Assembly (NCBI GenBank): GCA_946965045.2
Contig: OX337229.1
Location: forward strand, 5,270,001-5,334,000
Direction of reading: 5' to 3'
Source: Epithemia pelagica
Taxonomy: Eukaryota; Bacillariophyta; Bacillariophyceae; Surirellales; Surirellaceae
Length of the DNA stretch: 64,000 bases
The notes under the pieces are model-generated. The model had not been told where the DNA came from. It saw nothing but the letters and a program-made list of their open reading frames with translations, and ran no database searches. The position numbers were made by a program, and so were the translations under genes. This document shows, in pieces, positions 43,220-53,430 of the stretch (positions are counted from its first letter, which is position 1; each line of letters starts with the position of its first letter).

Positions 43220-43977
43220 TGCTCGTAATAATATCGTCAATCGTTGCAGAGTTGTTGGATTTTATTTCCAGTTTGAGCAGGGGTCAATTTTCGAATGAAA
43301 CAAGGAACGGTTGAACAGCGATGACTACAGCTTATTGCAACAGAATGTTCCTCATCATCCAAAGCCATTCAATGACTCCAAGTCCGGTGTCGTTGGTCGT
43401 TCTTGTTAGTCACGACTTTCTCGAGGCTCGAGAATCGAGAATGTATCTGCCTGTTTCGTAGGAATTGATCCAAGATTTACACATGAACAAATCGGAGAGA
43501 GCTCAGGATTTCAGAAACCTTCGGTGAAGAGAAGAAAACCGCCATCTGTGCGGCTCCATTGGGTTTCTTTTTTCTTTTTTCCTATTAGCTTTTCCGAGCT
43601 CCATTGTCTTGTTGTGCAAATATTAAATGAATTTGGCATCACCTCATCAACACGGGCTTTGATCGCATTGAACATTCCCCAGCGCTTTTGCACGGTAATT
43701 ATTTCATGGCCCAAGGGTGTCTTGTACTTTCTGCGCTGGGGCGTAACTAATTAAAGTAAACCGCGACTCAACAGATGAAGATTCGCGAAAGTCGCGGAAG
43801 ACGAATCTGCATCTTGGGGCTTGTTTCCGGCCGGCGCAAAAGAGTCGCCCGGTGACTCAATATATTTTAATCTTGCATCTTGTCGCTCACATTTTCAGTT
43901 GTCCAATGGGTAGAACAATGGAGTAAAACAAGAGAGACAGAGGACAGGCCACCACGAAAGCCATACCAAAACCACTC
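43220..43977. other. divergent promoter region of HMG gene 3 and the GH125 gene
   Basis: No gene is supported. The 758 bp lie between two ATGs on opposite strands. An AT-rich CAATATATTTTAATC lies about 120 nt before the right ATG. Confidence 0.45.
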
Positions 43978-46665
43978 ATGCGGCATTCACCATCACTACG
44001 GCTTCAATCTAAAAGCGTCATTCAACAAGGATTATGGAGATTTGGATCCAAAACAACCATTGTGATACTGCTCATGATGCTTGTTGTCATCAACATGCGC
44101 ATGAATTGGTCCTTCCATCAGAACTTCTACAGAAACGATTCTACGCATTTAGTGGGAAGCGATGCCTCAATGAGCACAAGACAAATTCAAAACAGGCCTC
44201 GCGACTGGCAATTGGAAATAAACCAGATCAGACATACAACACAGACTCAAGATACAGATGACTCTTCTTCGACTAGAGCCCAAAAGGCAGGCAAAAGTGC
44301 TTTACTCGAAAACATCAACCAGCCCCAGACAAACCATCACGACGAGCTTACTCAAGCTTCTTCTTCGACAAGCAAACGCAATGCCGAACAATCGATGATT
44401 TCGCAGTTCTTGTCTTTGTCCCATTTGATTCCCAGAACAACTAATGGGAACAAAGCGAATAGATCCAACGTGATGTTACCTCGCATAAATTTGCGACGTT
44501 CTCTCAAGGAACGACCTCGTGTGGGATCCTTCATACCCCCAGAACTCATTGCACAACTTCGGCATACGCATCACGAACAGAATCAATCGACTCCTCGTCG
44601 TGGTCCCAACAACGAGCCATTCTTTCTTCCGCCAGAGAAATTGATCTGGATCACAGAACCCACAACAGTCACCAACAATATGAATCAATCTTTGACATTT
44701 TTGAGCACACCCTTTCTCCCACTCTTGTTTCATCCGACACCTGAAAATAAAACCGTACATACAAAACGGCTCATTGACAAAATGAATAACAAAAGAGGGA
44801 CACAAACCACTAGCACAACAAAGCAGGTTCTTCCTCCTCCACCAGCGCTTCCCGGCCCGGGTGTCATGGCTGAGCAGAAAAGGATCGTTAAGGCTTTGCA
44901 ACAGGCCAATCGAACTCTCCTGGCAAAAATTTTTGAAAAATGTTTTGCCAATACTTTGGAAACAACCGTTTCTTTCATACCAAACCAACAACATTTATCT
45001 TCTCCAAACCATACCAATAATGATCAACATGATGACTTGGTTTTGCCCTACCGTGCATACGTGATTACCGGTGATATTAATTTGATGTGGCTTCGTGATT
45101 CCTCAGCTCAAGTGCATCCATACCTCTTGCTTCCTTCACTGCACAAGGATCCCACAATCCAAGCGGTGATTGAAGGTACGATAGCACAACAAGTATGGTT
45201 TATCCGTTACAGTCCATACGGTTCCAGTTTTAGACTCGATTACAGACCCAATCCGCCTAGTGACGATGGACCAACGAGTAAGCATTTGGTGAAAGCGCGC
45301 AACGTCTTCGTATCAATGCACAACTATGAATTGGATAGTTTATGTTATCCATTGTGGCTGTCGTACGAATGGTGGAACCGTACCGGACGGACACACCATA
45401 TTTTGACGCAAGAATGGGTTGATGCAGCTTGGTTGATCCTGGATGTCTTTCATCGCGAGCAAAGACACTTTTTATCAAGTGACCAATCGACTGACATTTC
45501 TGAGAAAACGATAGAAACAAATGCAACAACAGCAGAAGCAAATAGAACATCCCGTAAAGCAACGCAGATTGGCGGGGACTGTCGTGATTGGGATACGAGT
45601 TGCTATCGTTACCTGGAATTGGCAGGGGAGCAACACGAGGGACCACCGGTTGCATACACAGGAATGATCTGGAGTGCCTTTCGACCCAGTGATGATAAGC
45701 AAGAATACGGATATTTGGTTCCAGCCAATGGCATGTGTGTAGTAGTGTTGGAGTATTTGGCTGAGATGGCCGAACAAATCTTGTACTTGCCGGAAATGGT
45801 CAGTCAGGCTCGACAAATCCAAAGTGACATCCTGCAGGGCATGTCAAACCATGCGATATTTGAAACAGGATCATCGTCCATTTTGGCGTATGAAGTGGAT
45901 GGATTGGGAGCGGCCAACTTCATGGACGATGCGAATATTCCGTCATTACTGTCGTTGGAGTATTTCGGCTTTGCCGATATTGCTCACAAACGGTATCCAT
46001 TGAGTCGCCGTAAAGGTAGTGGTACAGAGGCGGCAACTTGGCATCACGTGGTACAGGGTACGCGGAACATGGTGTGGAGTTCATCCAATGAATATTTTTA
46101 CAAAGGTGGCTTTGCGCGCGGCATTGGTAGTCCTCATACTCCAAAAGGATGGATCTGGCACATGTCTATCGTCATGAGAGCCTTGACACTTTCCGAACAA
46201 GATGTGTTCCAAAATACGCATGACAATCTTGTCACAAATATCAGCGTGAATGCTACATCAGAAACTCATTTACGCGATGGATACGATGGGTCTCAAAGCA
46301 CACCGAGCAAATATGATACTGAATTGGAATCCTTGTTCGACATGTTGATCGATACCACTGCCGGCACCGGTTTTATGCACGAATCTTTTAACCCTTACAA
46401 CCCCAGACGCTATACTCGGTCTTGGTTCGCATGGAGCAATAGTTTGTTGGCCGAGTTGGTGCTAGAACGATTGCCGTGGCTGACGGAACATCCAGAACGA
46501 GTATTCAAGAAAGAGGCCAGAGGTCCACCGGACCCAGCCAAATCGTTTGTGGATAGACAAATGGTACGGCAGGAAACTGTAGAATCTCAAGGAGCACGCA
46601 ATTGCGCGAATGGGACACAAAACAGTCTTTGTAAACCTACCAAGGTTACTCTCAAAAAGCACTAA
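43978..46665 (+). CDS. GH125 exo-alpha-1,6-mannosidase-like membrane protein
   Basis: One exon, 895 residues. A basic N-terminal tail is followed by a single anchor (about residues 24-42, TIVILLMMLVVINM), giving a Golgi or ER type II topology. About 260 stem residues follow. The GH125 domain covers about 310-860: YVITGDINLMWLRDSSAQVHPY, VKARNVFVSMHNYELDSLCYPLW, YTGMIWSAFRPSDD, LVPANGMCVVVLEYL, NFMDDANIPSLL, TPKGWIWHMSI and GFMHESFNP. These are the landmark blocks of the family, which removes terminal alpha-1,6-mannose. Catalytic acids are expected in the MWLRD and HESF regions. A role in N-glycan trimming or mannan turnover is inferred. The start at 43978 puts the anchor in the right place. 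Confidence 0.88.
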   Translation: MRHSPSLRLQSKSVIQQGLWRFGSKTTIVILLMMLVVINMRMNWSFHQNFYRNDSTHLVGSDASMSTRQIQNRPRDWQLEINQIRHTTQTQDTDDSSSTRAQKAGKSALLENINQPQTNHHDELTQASSSTSKRNAEQSMISQFLSLSHLIPRTTNGNKANRSNVMLPRINLRRSLKERPRVGSFIPPELIAQLRHTHHEQNQSTPRRGPNNEPFFLPPEKLIWITEPTTVTNNMNQSLTFLSTPFLPLLFHPTPENKTVHTKRLIDKMNNKRGTQTTSTTKQVLPPPPALPGPGVMAEQKRIVKALQQANRTLLAKIFEKCFANTLETTVSFIPNQQHLSSPNHTNNDQHDDLVLPYRAYVITGDINLMWLRDSSAQVHPYLLLPSLHKDPTIQAVIEGTIAQQVWFIRYSPYGSSFRLDYRPNPPSDDGPTSKHLVKARNVFVSMHNYELDSLCYPLWLSYEWWNRTGRTHHILTQEWVDAAWLILDVFHREQRHFLSSDQSTDISEKTIETNATTAEANRTSRKATQIGGDCRDWDTSCYRYLELAGEQHEGPPVAYTGMIWSAFRPSDDKQEYGYLVPANGMCVVVLEYLAEMAEQILYLPEMVSQARQIQSDILQGMSNHAIFETGSSSILAYEVDGLGAANFMDDANIPSLLSLEYFGFADIAHKRYPLSRRKGSGTEAATWHHVVQGTRNMVWSSSNEYFYKGGFARGIGSPHTPKGWIWHMSIVMRALTLSEQDVFQNTHDNLVTNISVNATSETHLRDGYDGSQSTPSKYDTELESLFDMLIDTTAGTGFMHESFNPYNPRRYTRSWFAWSNSLLAELVLERLPWLTEHPERVFKKEARGPPDPAKSFVDRQMVRQETVESQGARNCANGTQNSLCKPTKVTLKKH

Positions 46666-47054
46666 CTTTGCATGGATAATTAAAGCCGGTATGGTCATAA
46701 AGCCGGTTTGGTTAATTTTCTGACCTAGACGGTTGTTGTGTCGAAAAACTCCTGGGAAACCAGGTCGTACTGTGTCTTATGTCATGATTTCCCCCTAAGA
46801 CGATTTGACGTGACTTCTGACCGTCATTTGTGGTATTGGGAAGACTCCCATGGCCTATTGGACATCCTCAAAATGGACATGAAGCCTTCGAGAAAGGAAA
46901 CGATTCAAAACCATAGGTCGAGCAGCCCAAACCAGACTAATGTGGCGATGGAAACCAGCAGAATGACAAGTATTAACACTACTCTCTAGCTAGTTTCACA
47001 CGAGGGTTTAGATCATGAGTTGACGGCTTCTTCGGAAAATATGGTTGTTGCTCT
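46666..47054. other. spacer, convergent 3' ends
   Basis: No gene is supported. It lies between the stops of the GH125 gene and the small minus-strand gene. Confidence 0.45.
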
Positions 47055-47619
47055 TCAACCAAGCCATGTATTCTCCAGGACTTCTTGTTCGTTCAACAGC
47101 TCGTAGACGTGAACAAGTTTCTCTCTCAAGATGGAAGAAACATGTTGTTGTTGTTGGTTGTGAGGTTTACCATGAAACGATTCAGCTTCTTGTTGTTGCT
47201 GCTGCAGAGAGTATCGACAACATTCGTCATAGACACGAGCCAAAATACGTTTACACCAGCCGTGATGCGCAAAAACCTGACGTGCGTCCGGTGTCCGGTC
47301 CCAAGTTCTTGCGCATTTGTTGCAACTCGTTGTGAGAATACCACAAAGATGAGCTTCCTTCCAGTCGTTGTCCTTGCAGCTTAGGGGCTGATATCACATG
47401 GACCTGATTGGCTTGGAGATTGAAGCGAACCGACCGACATTGAGAGTGATGTTCTTGTTGCTCTTTCATATCTTTGTGGGTAACCATGTCCTCATTGGTT
47501 TGCGTTGATGACAACGAGGAGGAATCGTCACTGCTTGCAAGCGATGGCCATCGACCAAACTTTCTTCGCGAGGAAGGCACCCGACGGTCAATAGATGAAC
47601 GATTGAACTCGATACGCAT
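47055..47619 (-). pseudogene. small gene with LWYS motif, broken by a 1-nt frameshift
   Basis: The ATG at 47619 has an ideal context (GCCACCATGCG). The first frame gives an N terminus rich in Arg and Ser, then RSVRFNLQANQVHVISAP and LWYSHNELQQMRKN, and ends at 47251. The adjacent frame continues as HHGWCKRILARVYDECCRYS and on to a stop at 47055-47057. Skipping one T of the TTTTT run (47271-47275) on the minus strand joins them into one protein of about 188 residues. I recall a diatom family of small proteins with V.F......V and LWY(T/S)..E, function unknown. The shift could be a sequencing error in a homopolymer or real decay. Confidence 0.55.
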
Positions 47620-48567
47620 GGTGGCAATGTTTCGTTTTAAGTCGCTCCCTTTTGGTTCTATGCGACAACACAATTGTTGTTTTATGAACACTGCGGTACC
47701 TGGTTTTTGCCAGTCGACCTCTTCACACGAAACAGAGCTTTCCCAGATGTTACAGCATTCACATTCACAATCCACATCTCGTGTACATGGAGGTTATGCA
47801 AATGACAAACTATGCAAGTGTGTTTCAATGGTGCAAAAGAACCTTCTTTCTCAGCTCCAAACTCCCAATGCACTCCTGTCTCGCTCCTCCACCCACCCAT
47901 GTTGAACATTGGACACATCATAGACTATCCAGCGCTAAAATTCAATATTTTGTTAATACCAAACGAATGGTTCAAAGTCAAAACCGATAGAAAGTAGATG
48001 AAAATCAGTCACAAGTTATAATGACATGTTCCCGGATTTTGATTGAGACAACTCGATTACTTAAGGGCCATAATATAAAATTTCCTGGAACCGATTCGAA
48101 ATCTTGTTGGTGATCTTGCGTTTTGCCTCGAGAATCGCCCATCGTGGTTTCCCCCCAACCATTTTTACGTAACCCCCCCCCCGGAATGATATTGGGGTAC
48201 TAATAATAATACACCCATACTGTAGAGTACTCCTAGCTAGCTAGCTCGACTACGAGCTCGCATGTTCCTAGCTACCTAGTGCATTGTTGCCGCCATGGAA
48301 TTTTTACCATGAAGGAGAGTAGGAGTACGAGTAAGTCGCATTGACAATACAATTGACAAGAGCTCCTTTCGTGGGCTGTAATCATTCAATGATGGAACTT
48401 GGCGTGCTCCTATTACTCCTAGAGTACCTACGAGTACCCCTATTCGCAGCGCTGTGTGCCTTAGCTCACCTAGCCAGGCTTCCAAAGTTCGTCAAATCTT
48501 CGCTCTGTCATTCTAGTTTCCAGTGTGCATATATTGTTGTTTCGTGCATCGCGCACCATTGCTCCGT
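47620..48567. other. spacer with a C10 run
   Basis: No gene is supported. Features are a C10 homopolymer (48173-48182), TAGCTAGCTAGC near 48232, and AT-rich patches. Confidence 0.45.
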
Positions 48568-51297
48568 CTAGAACATGGGTCCGTTCGTCCGGCGGGCACT
48601 TCCACCACCGGTCCCAGAGTTGCTACCCGAACGTTTGCGGCTGCTCGTTCCACGGTTCCGACTTCGACTACTGCTACTGAAGCTTCGGTGTTGCTGTGAG
48701 GATGACGACTTTTTGGATTTCTTTTTCTTGCTCAACAAGGTGCTACCACCCCCACCACTACTGGTGCGATATCCATACGAGGGCAGTTTTGGTGTCGTCA
48801 AGTAATAATCTGATTTGCGGGAACTCAGTCCATCCAATGGCTCTCCATTTTGTACGGCCCGTTCAATGGCCATGGCCAAGACCTTGTCGCGTTTGGCCAC
48901 CAAAGCTGTGACGCGTCCTTCTCCCACCAATTTGCCCCTAGCTGTACGTCCACTGCGATGCAAGTAGTCCATGGCATTGAGAGGGAAATCAAACATGATG
49001 ACATGATCCACTTGGGGGACATCCAAGCCACGGGCGGCTAAATCGGTACACACCAAAACAGTAGGAAATCGTTTGCCATTACCATCGACCAACAAGTCAT
49101 CGCGGGTAAAAAAGCCAGAATCAAACATTTTGGCCCAATCGGTCGGGCCCGAGTCTTTTTCCTTCTTGACCCCATCTTCATATGAGGGCTCCGTATCTCG
49201 ATCAAACTTGTCTTCCTGAAAATTGTCATCTTTCTCGTCCGTGTCTTCCTCTTTTGTATCGATATTGTGCTGGTTCATGGTAGTGCTTGATTGGTCCGAC
49301 GAAGCTTTTGGTTTGGTGTTTTTGGCATAAAAGGAATTTTCCTTTCCTCCTGCCAGTCGGAAACGTCGCAGATTCTCACTGCGCATTAAGGAATTCAATT
49401 CTCCATGATAGGACATGGAATCAATACCGGATTCTGCCAAGCCATGTTGAACAGCCCGGCAAGACGAGGCCGTGTTGCAGAATATCATGGTCAAGGCTTG
49501 GTGATGACCTGGAACAGATGCGGCAAGAGAATCGGGTGTGGTATTAATGGCTTGTCCTTTGCCTGGTTGTCGGGAAGTACGGCGTCGTTGACTAATTACA
49601 TCGACCAAGAGGGACATTTTATCAGCATTGCCAACATCGACAAAAATTTGTTGCAGACGAGGAACAATCTTGTGGAGACCGGCCGTTTTGAGGACCTGAA
49701 TGTTATGCGGTAAGACCAAACCACGTGCTCCTGGTTTGGGAGGCGACGTATCCTTGCCATCCTTGCCCTTTTCTTGTTGCTGCTGCTCCAATAAGGCTTG
49801 TGGTTTGACGTAGAGTTTCTTGGCATTGATGGATTGCTGATGTTGTCGTTTGGTTTCCGTTCCCATCATACTCAAGACAGCTTGAGTCAGGGTGGCCGAA
49901 GTTAAAATTAAGGTAGGCGCAACACCCATCTTGTCTGGATTCGTTTGAGGATTGGATGCTCCTTGGTAGTCTTTCTCGACATTGATTTCTTGATTGTGCT
50001 CTTTATGGTACAACAGTGGATAGAGCAACTGTCGCAAGTCACGAGCAAAGCCTTGCTCCAGAAGCGTATCCATTTCATCCATAACAACATAGTCCAACAT
50101 TCGATTGCTCAAAATGACATTGCCGGCTTCGACATGCTTTAACAGTCGTCCCGGTGTGGCCACCAAGACGTCAATGGGTCGATGCAAAGCCGTAGTTTCC
50201 CGTTTCCACTCGCCGCCACCAATGATTAATTGGGAACTGAGTTTAAAGACGTAGCAACACGATTTGACCACGCCCGTAATTTGGGTGGCCAATTCTCGTG
50301 TCGGAGCCAAAATCAGGGCTCGAGGACGTTTGGGTTGTCGTTGAACGACAGTGGTGACATTGTGGGACAATTCGGTTTGCTTCAATTGCTGCAACAGGGG
50401 AAGTGTATAGGCCAAGGTTTTGCCCGATCCTGTAGCGGCCACAAATAAGGTACTAGGCATGGGTTCCTCCAAAAGTGCCGGAACAACTGTCTCTTGGACC
50501 ATGGTAGGCGATTCCAAATGGTGTTGGTCCATGAGCATCTTTGCCACCTCTGGCCACAACCCCAGAGCTGTCCAGGGATTGTGATCTTCAGGATTGCCAA
50601 TCTTGCTAGCAGTAGTATCACTGTCATCGTGACTATGGTGAGGCATGGAAAAGGGATGACTGGCAGCCCAGGCAGCCTTGCCTAACTCGTTGGTAATTTG
50701 TTTCTGTTTCTTTTTTTGGGTAGGTTCCGTGTCGTCCTCGTCCGTTGTGGAAGCCGAGGAAAACAAACGCCAACTGGAAGGTACGAGCGACCGTCTGGCT
50801 GACATCAAAGGATCACGACAACAAGCAGGTTGATGGATATTTCCCCACATGCAACCGATCCTTGTCGTCCGTTCTCCAACTCTAGACGTTTCGAATCGTC
50901 CTGGAGGTTGGGTTGTGAAGGAACGCCGACCAGAATAATGATTGGCAATCCACGCCGTTTTATGGGTAGGACTCGGACAGGACTTGAGTGGTGCCAGTGC
51001 TGTGGTCCGTTTCGAAATGGTGGATCGAACCATGGTGGCCGCATGTGCTTGACCGCTGCTGCTGCTCATTCGGAGCAACAAGAACGAAGATGACATGACT
51101 GTAGCGACTGTACCGAAACCACAACTAGGAGAAACACTGAGAGCCACAATCCAAAGTAAAGGATGAACGAGTCCGACCCAACCGACAGTGCCGTGTCGTC
51201 GTCGTGGTCGGTTCGTCGTCGTGGTGGCCAAAGGTTTGCGGGTGGTGGTGGTGGTGGTTGCTGTGGAGTTTGCTGTCCACCACTGCCTTGCGCCCAT
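48568..51297 (-). CDS. DEAD-box-type RNA helicase, probably organelle-targeted
   Basis: One exon, 909 residues from ATG 51297. The N terminus has a Thr/Arg-rich stretch, then a hydrophobic segment (about 40-60, HPLLWIVALSVSPSCGFG), and looks like a targeting peptide for a plastid or mitochondrion. The helicase core shows a Q-motif region (SPTMVQETVVPALL), motif I AATGSGKT (about 287), Ia APTRELA, TPGRL, motif II as DEMD (about 404), III SAT, IV FCNTASSC, V TDLAARGLDVPQVDHVIMFDFP and VI HRSGRTARG. Long insertions lie between III and IV and before V. The tail is Ser/Arg/Gly-rich, as in RNA-binding helicase ends. The role is unwinding RNA, probably in ribosome assembly or organelle RNA metabolism (inference). 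Confidence 0.88.
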   Translation of the reverse strand: MGARQWWTANSTATTTTTTRKPLATTTTNRPRRRHGTVGWVGLVHPLLWIVALSVSPSCGFGTVATVMSSSFLLLRMSSSSGQAHAATMVRSTISKRTTALAPLKSCPSPTHKTAWIANHYSGRRSFTTQPPGRFETSRVGERTTRIGCMWGNIHQPACCRDPLMSARRSLVPSSWRLFSSASTTDEDDTEPTQKKKQKQITNELGKAAWAASHPFSMPHHSHDDSDTTASKIGNPEDHNPWTALGLWPEVAKMLMDQHHLESPTMVQETVVPALLEEPMPSTLFVAATGSGKTLAYTLPLLQQLKQTELSHNVTTVVQRQPKRPRALILAPTRELATQITGVVKSCCYVFKLSSQLIIGGGEWKRETTALHRPIDVLVATPGRLLKHVEAGNVILSNRMLDYVVMDEMDTLLEQGFARDLRQLLYPLLYHKEHNQEINVEKDYQGASNPQTNPDKMGVAPTLILTSATLTQAVLSMMGTETKRQHQQSINAKKLYVKPQALLEQQQQEKGKDGKDTSPPKPGARGLVLPHNIQVLKTAGLHKIVPRLQQIFVDVGNADKMSLLVDVISQRRRTSRQPGKGQAINTTPDSLAASVPGHHQALTMIFCNTASSCRAVQHGLAESGIDSMSYHGELNSLMRSENLRRFRLAGGKENSFYAKNTKPKASSDQSSTTMNQHNIDTKEEDTDEKDDNFQEDKFDRDTEPSYEDGVKKEKDSGPTDWAKMFDSGFFTRDDLLVDGNGKRFPTVLVCTDLAARGLDVPQVDHVIMFDFPLNAMDYLHRSGRTARGKLVGEGRVTALVAKRDKVLAMAIERAVQNGEPLDGLSSRKSDYYLTTPKLPSYGYRTSSGGGGSTLLSKKKKSKKSSSSQQHRSFSSSSRSRNRGTSSRKRSGSNSGTGGGSARRTNGPMF

Positions 51298-51547
51298 GGA
51301 CGGACTACACGTAACGAGAACCAGCAACACTGTCACGCAGAACGATACTCCTTATGTTTGGTAGACCGTCTTGTTTTCACAATAGAACCACAGCACTTTG
51401 TCGCTTCTTTGGATTCTCTGGATGCCAAAGATACCTCCCGAACAGGTCATGAGTTGAGTTTGGTCCTTAGCACGGAGCTTTGGTGGGGTCGCGGTCTGCG
51501 AGGAGAATTAGAAATTTGTACTTGGGTCGCGGATCACTTTCATGCAT

Positions 51548-51577
51548 TGGAGGAAAACGGTTTGACCTAAAATCCTA
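51548..51577 (+). repeat. left arm of a long-range inverted repeat
   Basis: TGGAGGAAAACGGTTT and GACCTAAAATCCTA pair with 53244-53275 on the other strand, with a 2-nt insertion in the right arm. A further outer match, TCGCGGATC at 51527-51535, pairs with 53283-53291. Confidence 0.8.
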
Positions 51578-52050
51578 CACTCCTTCCCCCCTCAAATAGG
51601 ATTTTAGGACAAACCGTGTTGACCCCCATTTTAACCTAAACTTATTCGTAGTCTGACCTTCGTAGGAGCTAGCACCTCTATGTAGGTTCCGAATGAAGTC
51701 AAGATTCCCACGAGAATTTGTCAATGCGATCACATTTTTCCCGAACAATGCCAACGGAAGATCAAACCAAGTGAAGAAGATCAAGGATATGATCGCGGCA
51801 CAGGAATTGTCCACTGCGGTTGTATTGTAGTCCCAGCTGCAGAGACTTCCAGTGCTGCAATGCAGTGCATTGAAACAATGGGAGACAAGCTTGATGTCGT
51901 TCTCCAAGCCATCCAGTTCTATAGAAAACATGCTAGAGTAGAACTAATGAAGATTCGGTCTGTTGCTAGTCATGTACTTCTTCCTTATCATCATTTTCCT
52001 ATACTTCTTGTTCTTCATCAAATTGTTCATCATCAGAGCAGCTTGTTGCA

Positions 52051-53059
52051 TTAGGTTTTCGCTCGACATGTCAGCTGAGCTACACCGCCAACCAAGCCGC
52101 AGTAGACCACGGATCCAAAACTTGTCGTCAACCCTGACATCACAAGGGCATTTACACTTGTTGCTGTAGTGGCAGTGGCAGAAGAATTTGTTGTAGGAGA
52201 TGAGAGCACAGAGGGATAATAGGGTGGCCGTAGCAAAGTATTATTGCTGTGTCGTTGTGTGGCGGAATTTGTGCTATTGGAAGTGATCTGGGTCTGTAGC
52301 CAGGCACGGTTGCCATTGAGATGGCTGTTGCAGAGCCCAGTGTAAGACACCACCACTGGTCTCGTGATAGTCTCTGTTGCCCACTTGCCTCCCACAAGAG
52401 CAGCCAGAAAGCATAGCCACGAGCATACGGATGAATTTGTCATGGCGATAGTTTGCCAAGGCACCCAAGAAACAAGACCATGGTTTGGACCACGAGGATC
52501 GCCGACAAAACTCGAACAAAAGAAGCTCGGCGCAAGGATTGACTGAGCCATGTTGGCAAAGCTTGAAAGTACGCCGTAACCGCATTGTGGAAGTCTGTGA
52601 CACCACCGGCAGTCGACAGTGACGGCGCACTGAGCTTCATGGGTAGTCAAACGGAAGGTTGGCTTGGTTGGTTGTTGGTTCGAAGGATGCTCTCCCTCTA
52701 TGGTTGTTGTTGTTCCGACGAAAATTCAGTCCTTTGCGCAGCCAAGGCGACATCAGTATGGAATAAACCAAACCAGTGCCACCAGTCCTGGAGAACGAAA
52801 TTTCGTTTGTTCGGATCAATGAACTTTTCTTCTGTTAAAGTGGCAAGGATTCTGTGAACAACAAGCGAAACCAAGATGGATTGGGTGAGTTTTGACGCGA
52901 CAAGCAGAGAATCACAATCCACAAATGAACTGATTCACTTCCCAAAACATGCACTGCATGAATCACACCGACAACAGCAGCAACTGTAGAACCCGAAAGT
53001 GCTAAGCTGTCATATTGATGGATGACAGCGTGGCAAGAGGAAGATTCGGAAGTCGACAT
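52051..53059 (-). pseudogene. remnants of a membrane-protein gene, possibly choline-transporter-like
   Basis: Several minus-strand pieces in different frames look coding. One starts at ATG 53059 (TTTCGCCATG) with VAAVVGVIHAVHVLG. Another reads EEKFIDPNKRNFVLQDWWHW (about 52760-52830). A third starts at 52640 (MKLSAPSLSTAG) and has FVRVLSAILVVQTMVLFLG. The last, ending at 52051, has LTTSFGSVVYCGLVGGVAQL, which resembles the LTTSFGSI..GSL block near the C terminus of CTL/SLC44 proteins. I could not join them into one convincing gene. It is either a multi-exon gene whose introns I cannot place or a decayed copy inside the inverted-repeat segment. Confidence 0.35.
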
Positions 53060-53243
53060 GGCGAAATTTGTGGGCCGTTGGATGGAGATTTTGGTTTAGG
53101 ATTCGTTTAGGTCTTTCGACTGCTTCCAGAAGATGACCGATCGAAACTCCTAAACAAGAGGCCTTTCACGCCTAAACTGGAGGCCAAATGCGTCTGAACG
53201 TCGTACGATTTGGAGCGATCTGATTGGCTAAGAATAGGATTTT

Positions 53244-53275
53244 TAGGATTTTAGGTCAGAAACCGTTTTCCTCCA
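53244..53275 (+). repeat. right arm of the long-range inverted repeat
   Basis: Reverse complement of 51548-51577 apart from an extra AG. Directly left of it TAGGATTTT is repeated once more. Confidence 0.8.
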
Positions 53276-53430
53276 TTGAGAAGATCCGCGAATCTTGAAA
53301 CATGATTGCCACGTACGCGGAACAACACGGCCAAAGATCCGCGAATAGAAGCGATTTCATGTTTCAACCAGAAGGCGACTTGATAGTTGATAGAGTTGTC
53401 TGTTGTACCAAACTACTTGATAGAACGACA

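Larger units (their letters stand above)
51298..53430. other. region between helicase and ALDH-like genes, with inverted repeats
   Basis: The 2.1 kb separate two divergent genes. The part from about 51527 to 53291 is bounded by inverted repeats and contains the remnants described at 52051-53059. TAGGATTTTAGG and its complement occur several times near both ends. Confidence 0.5.
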
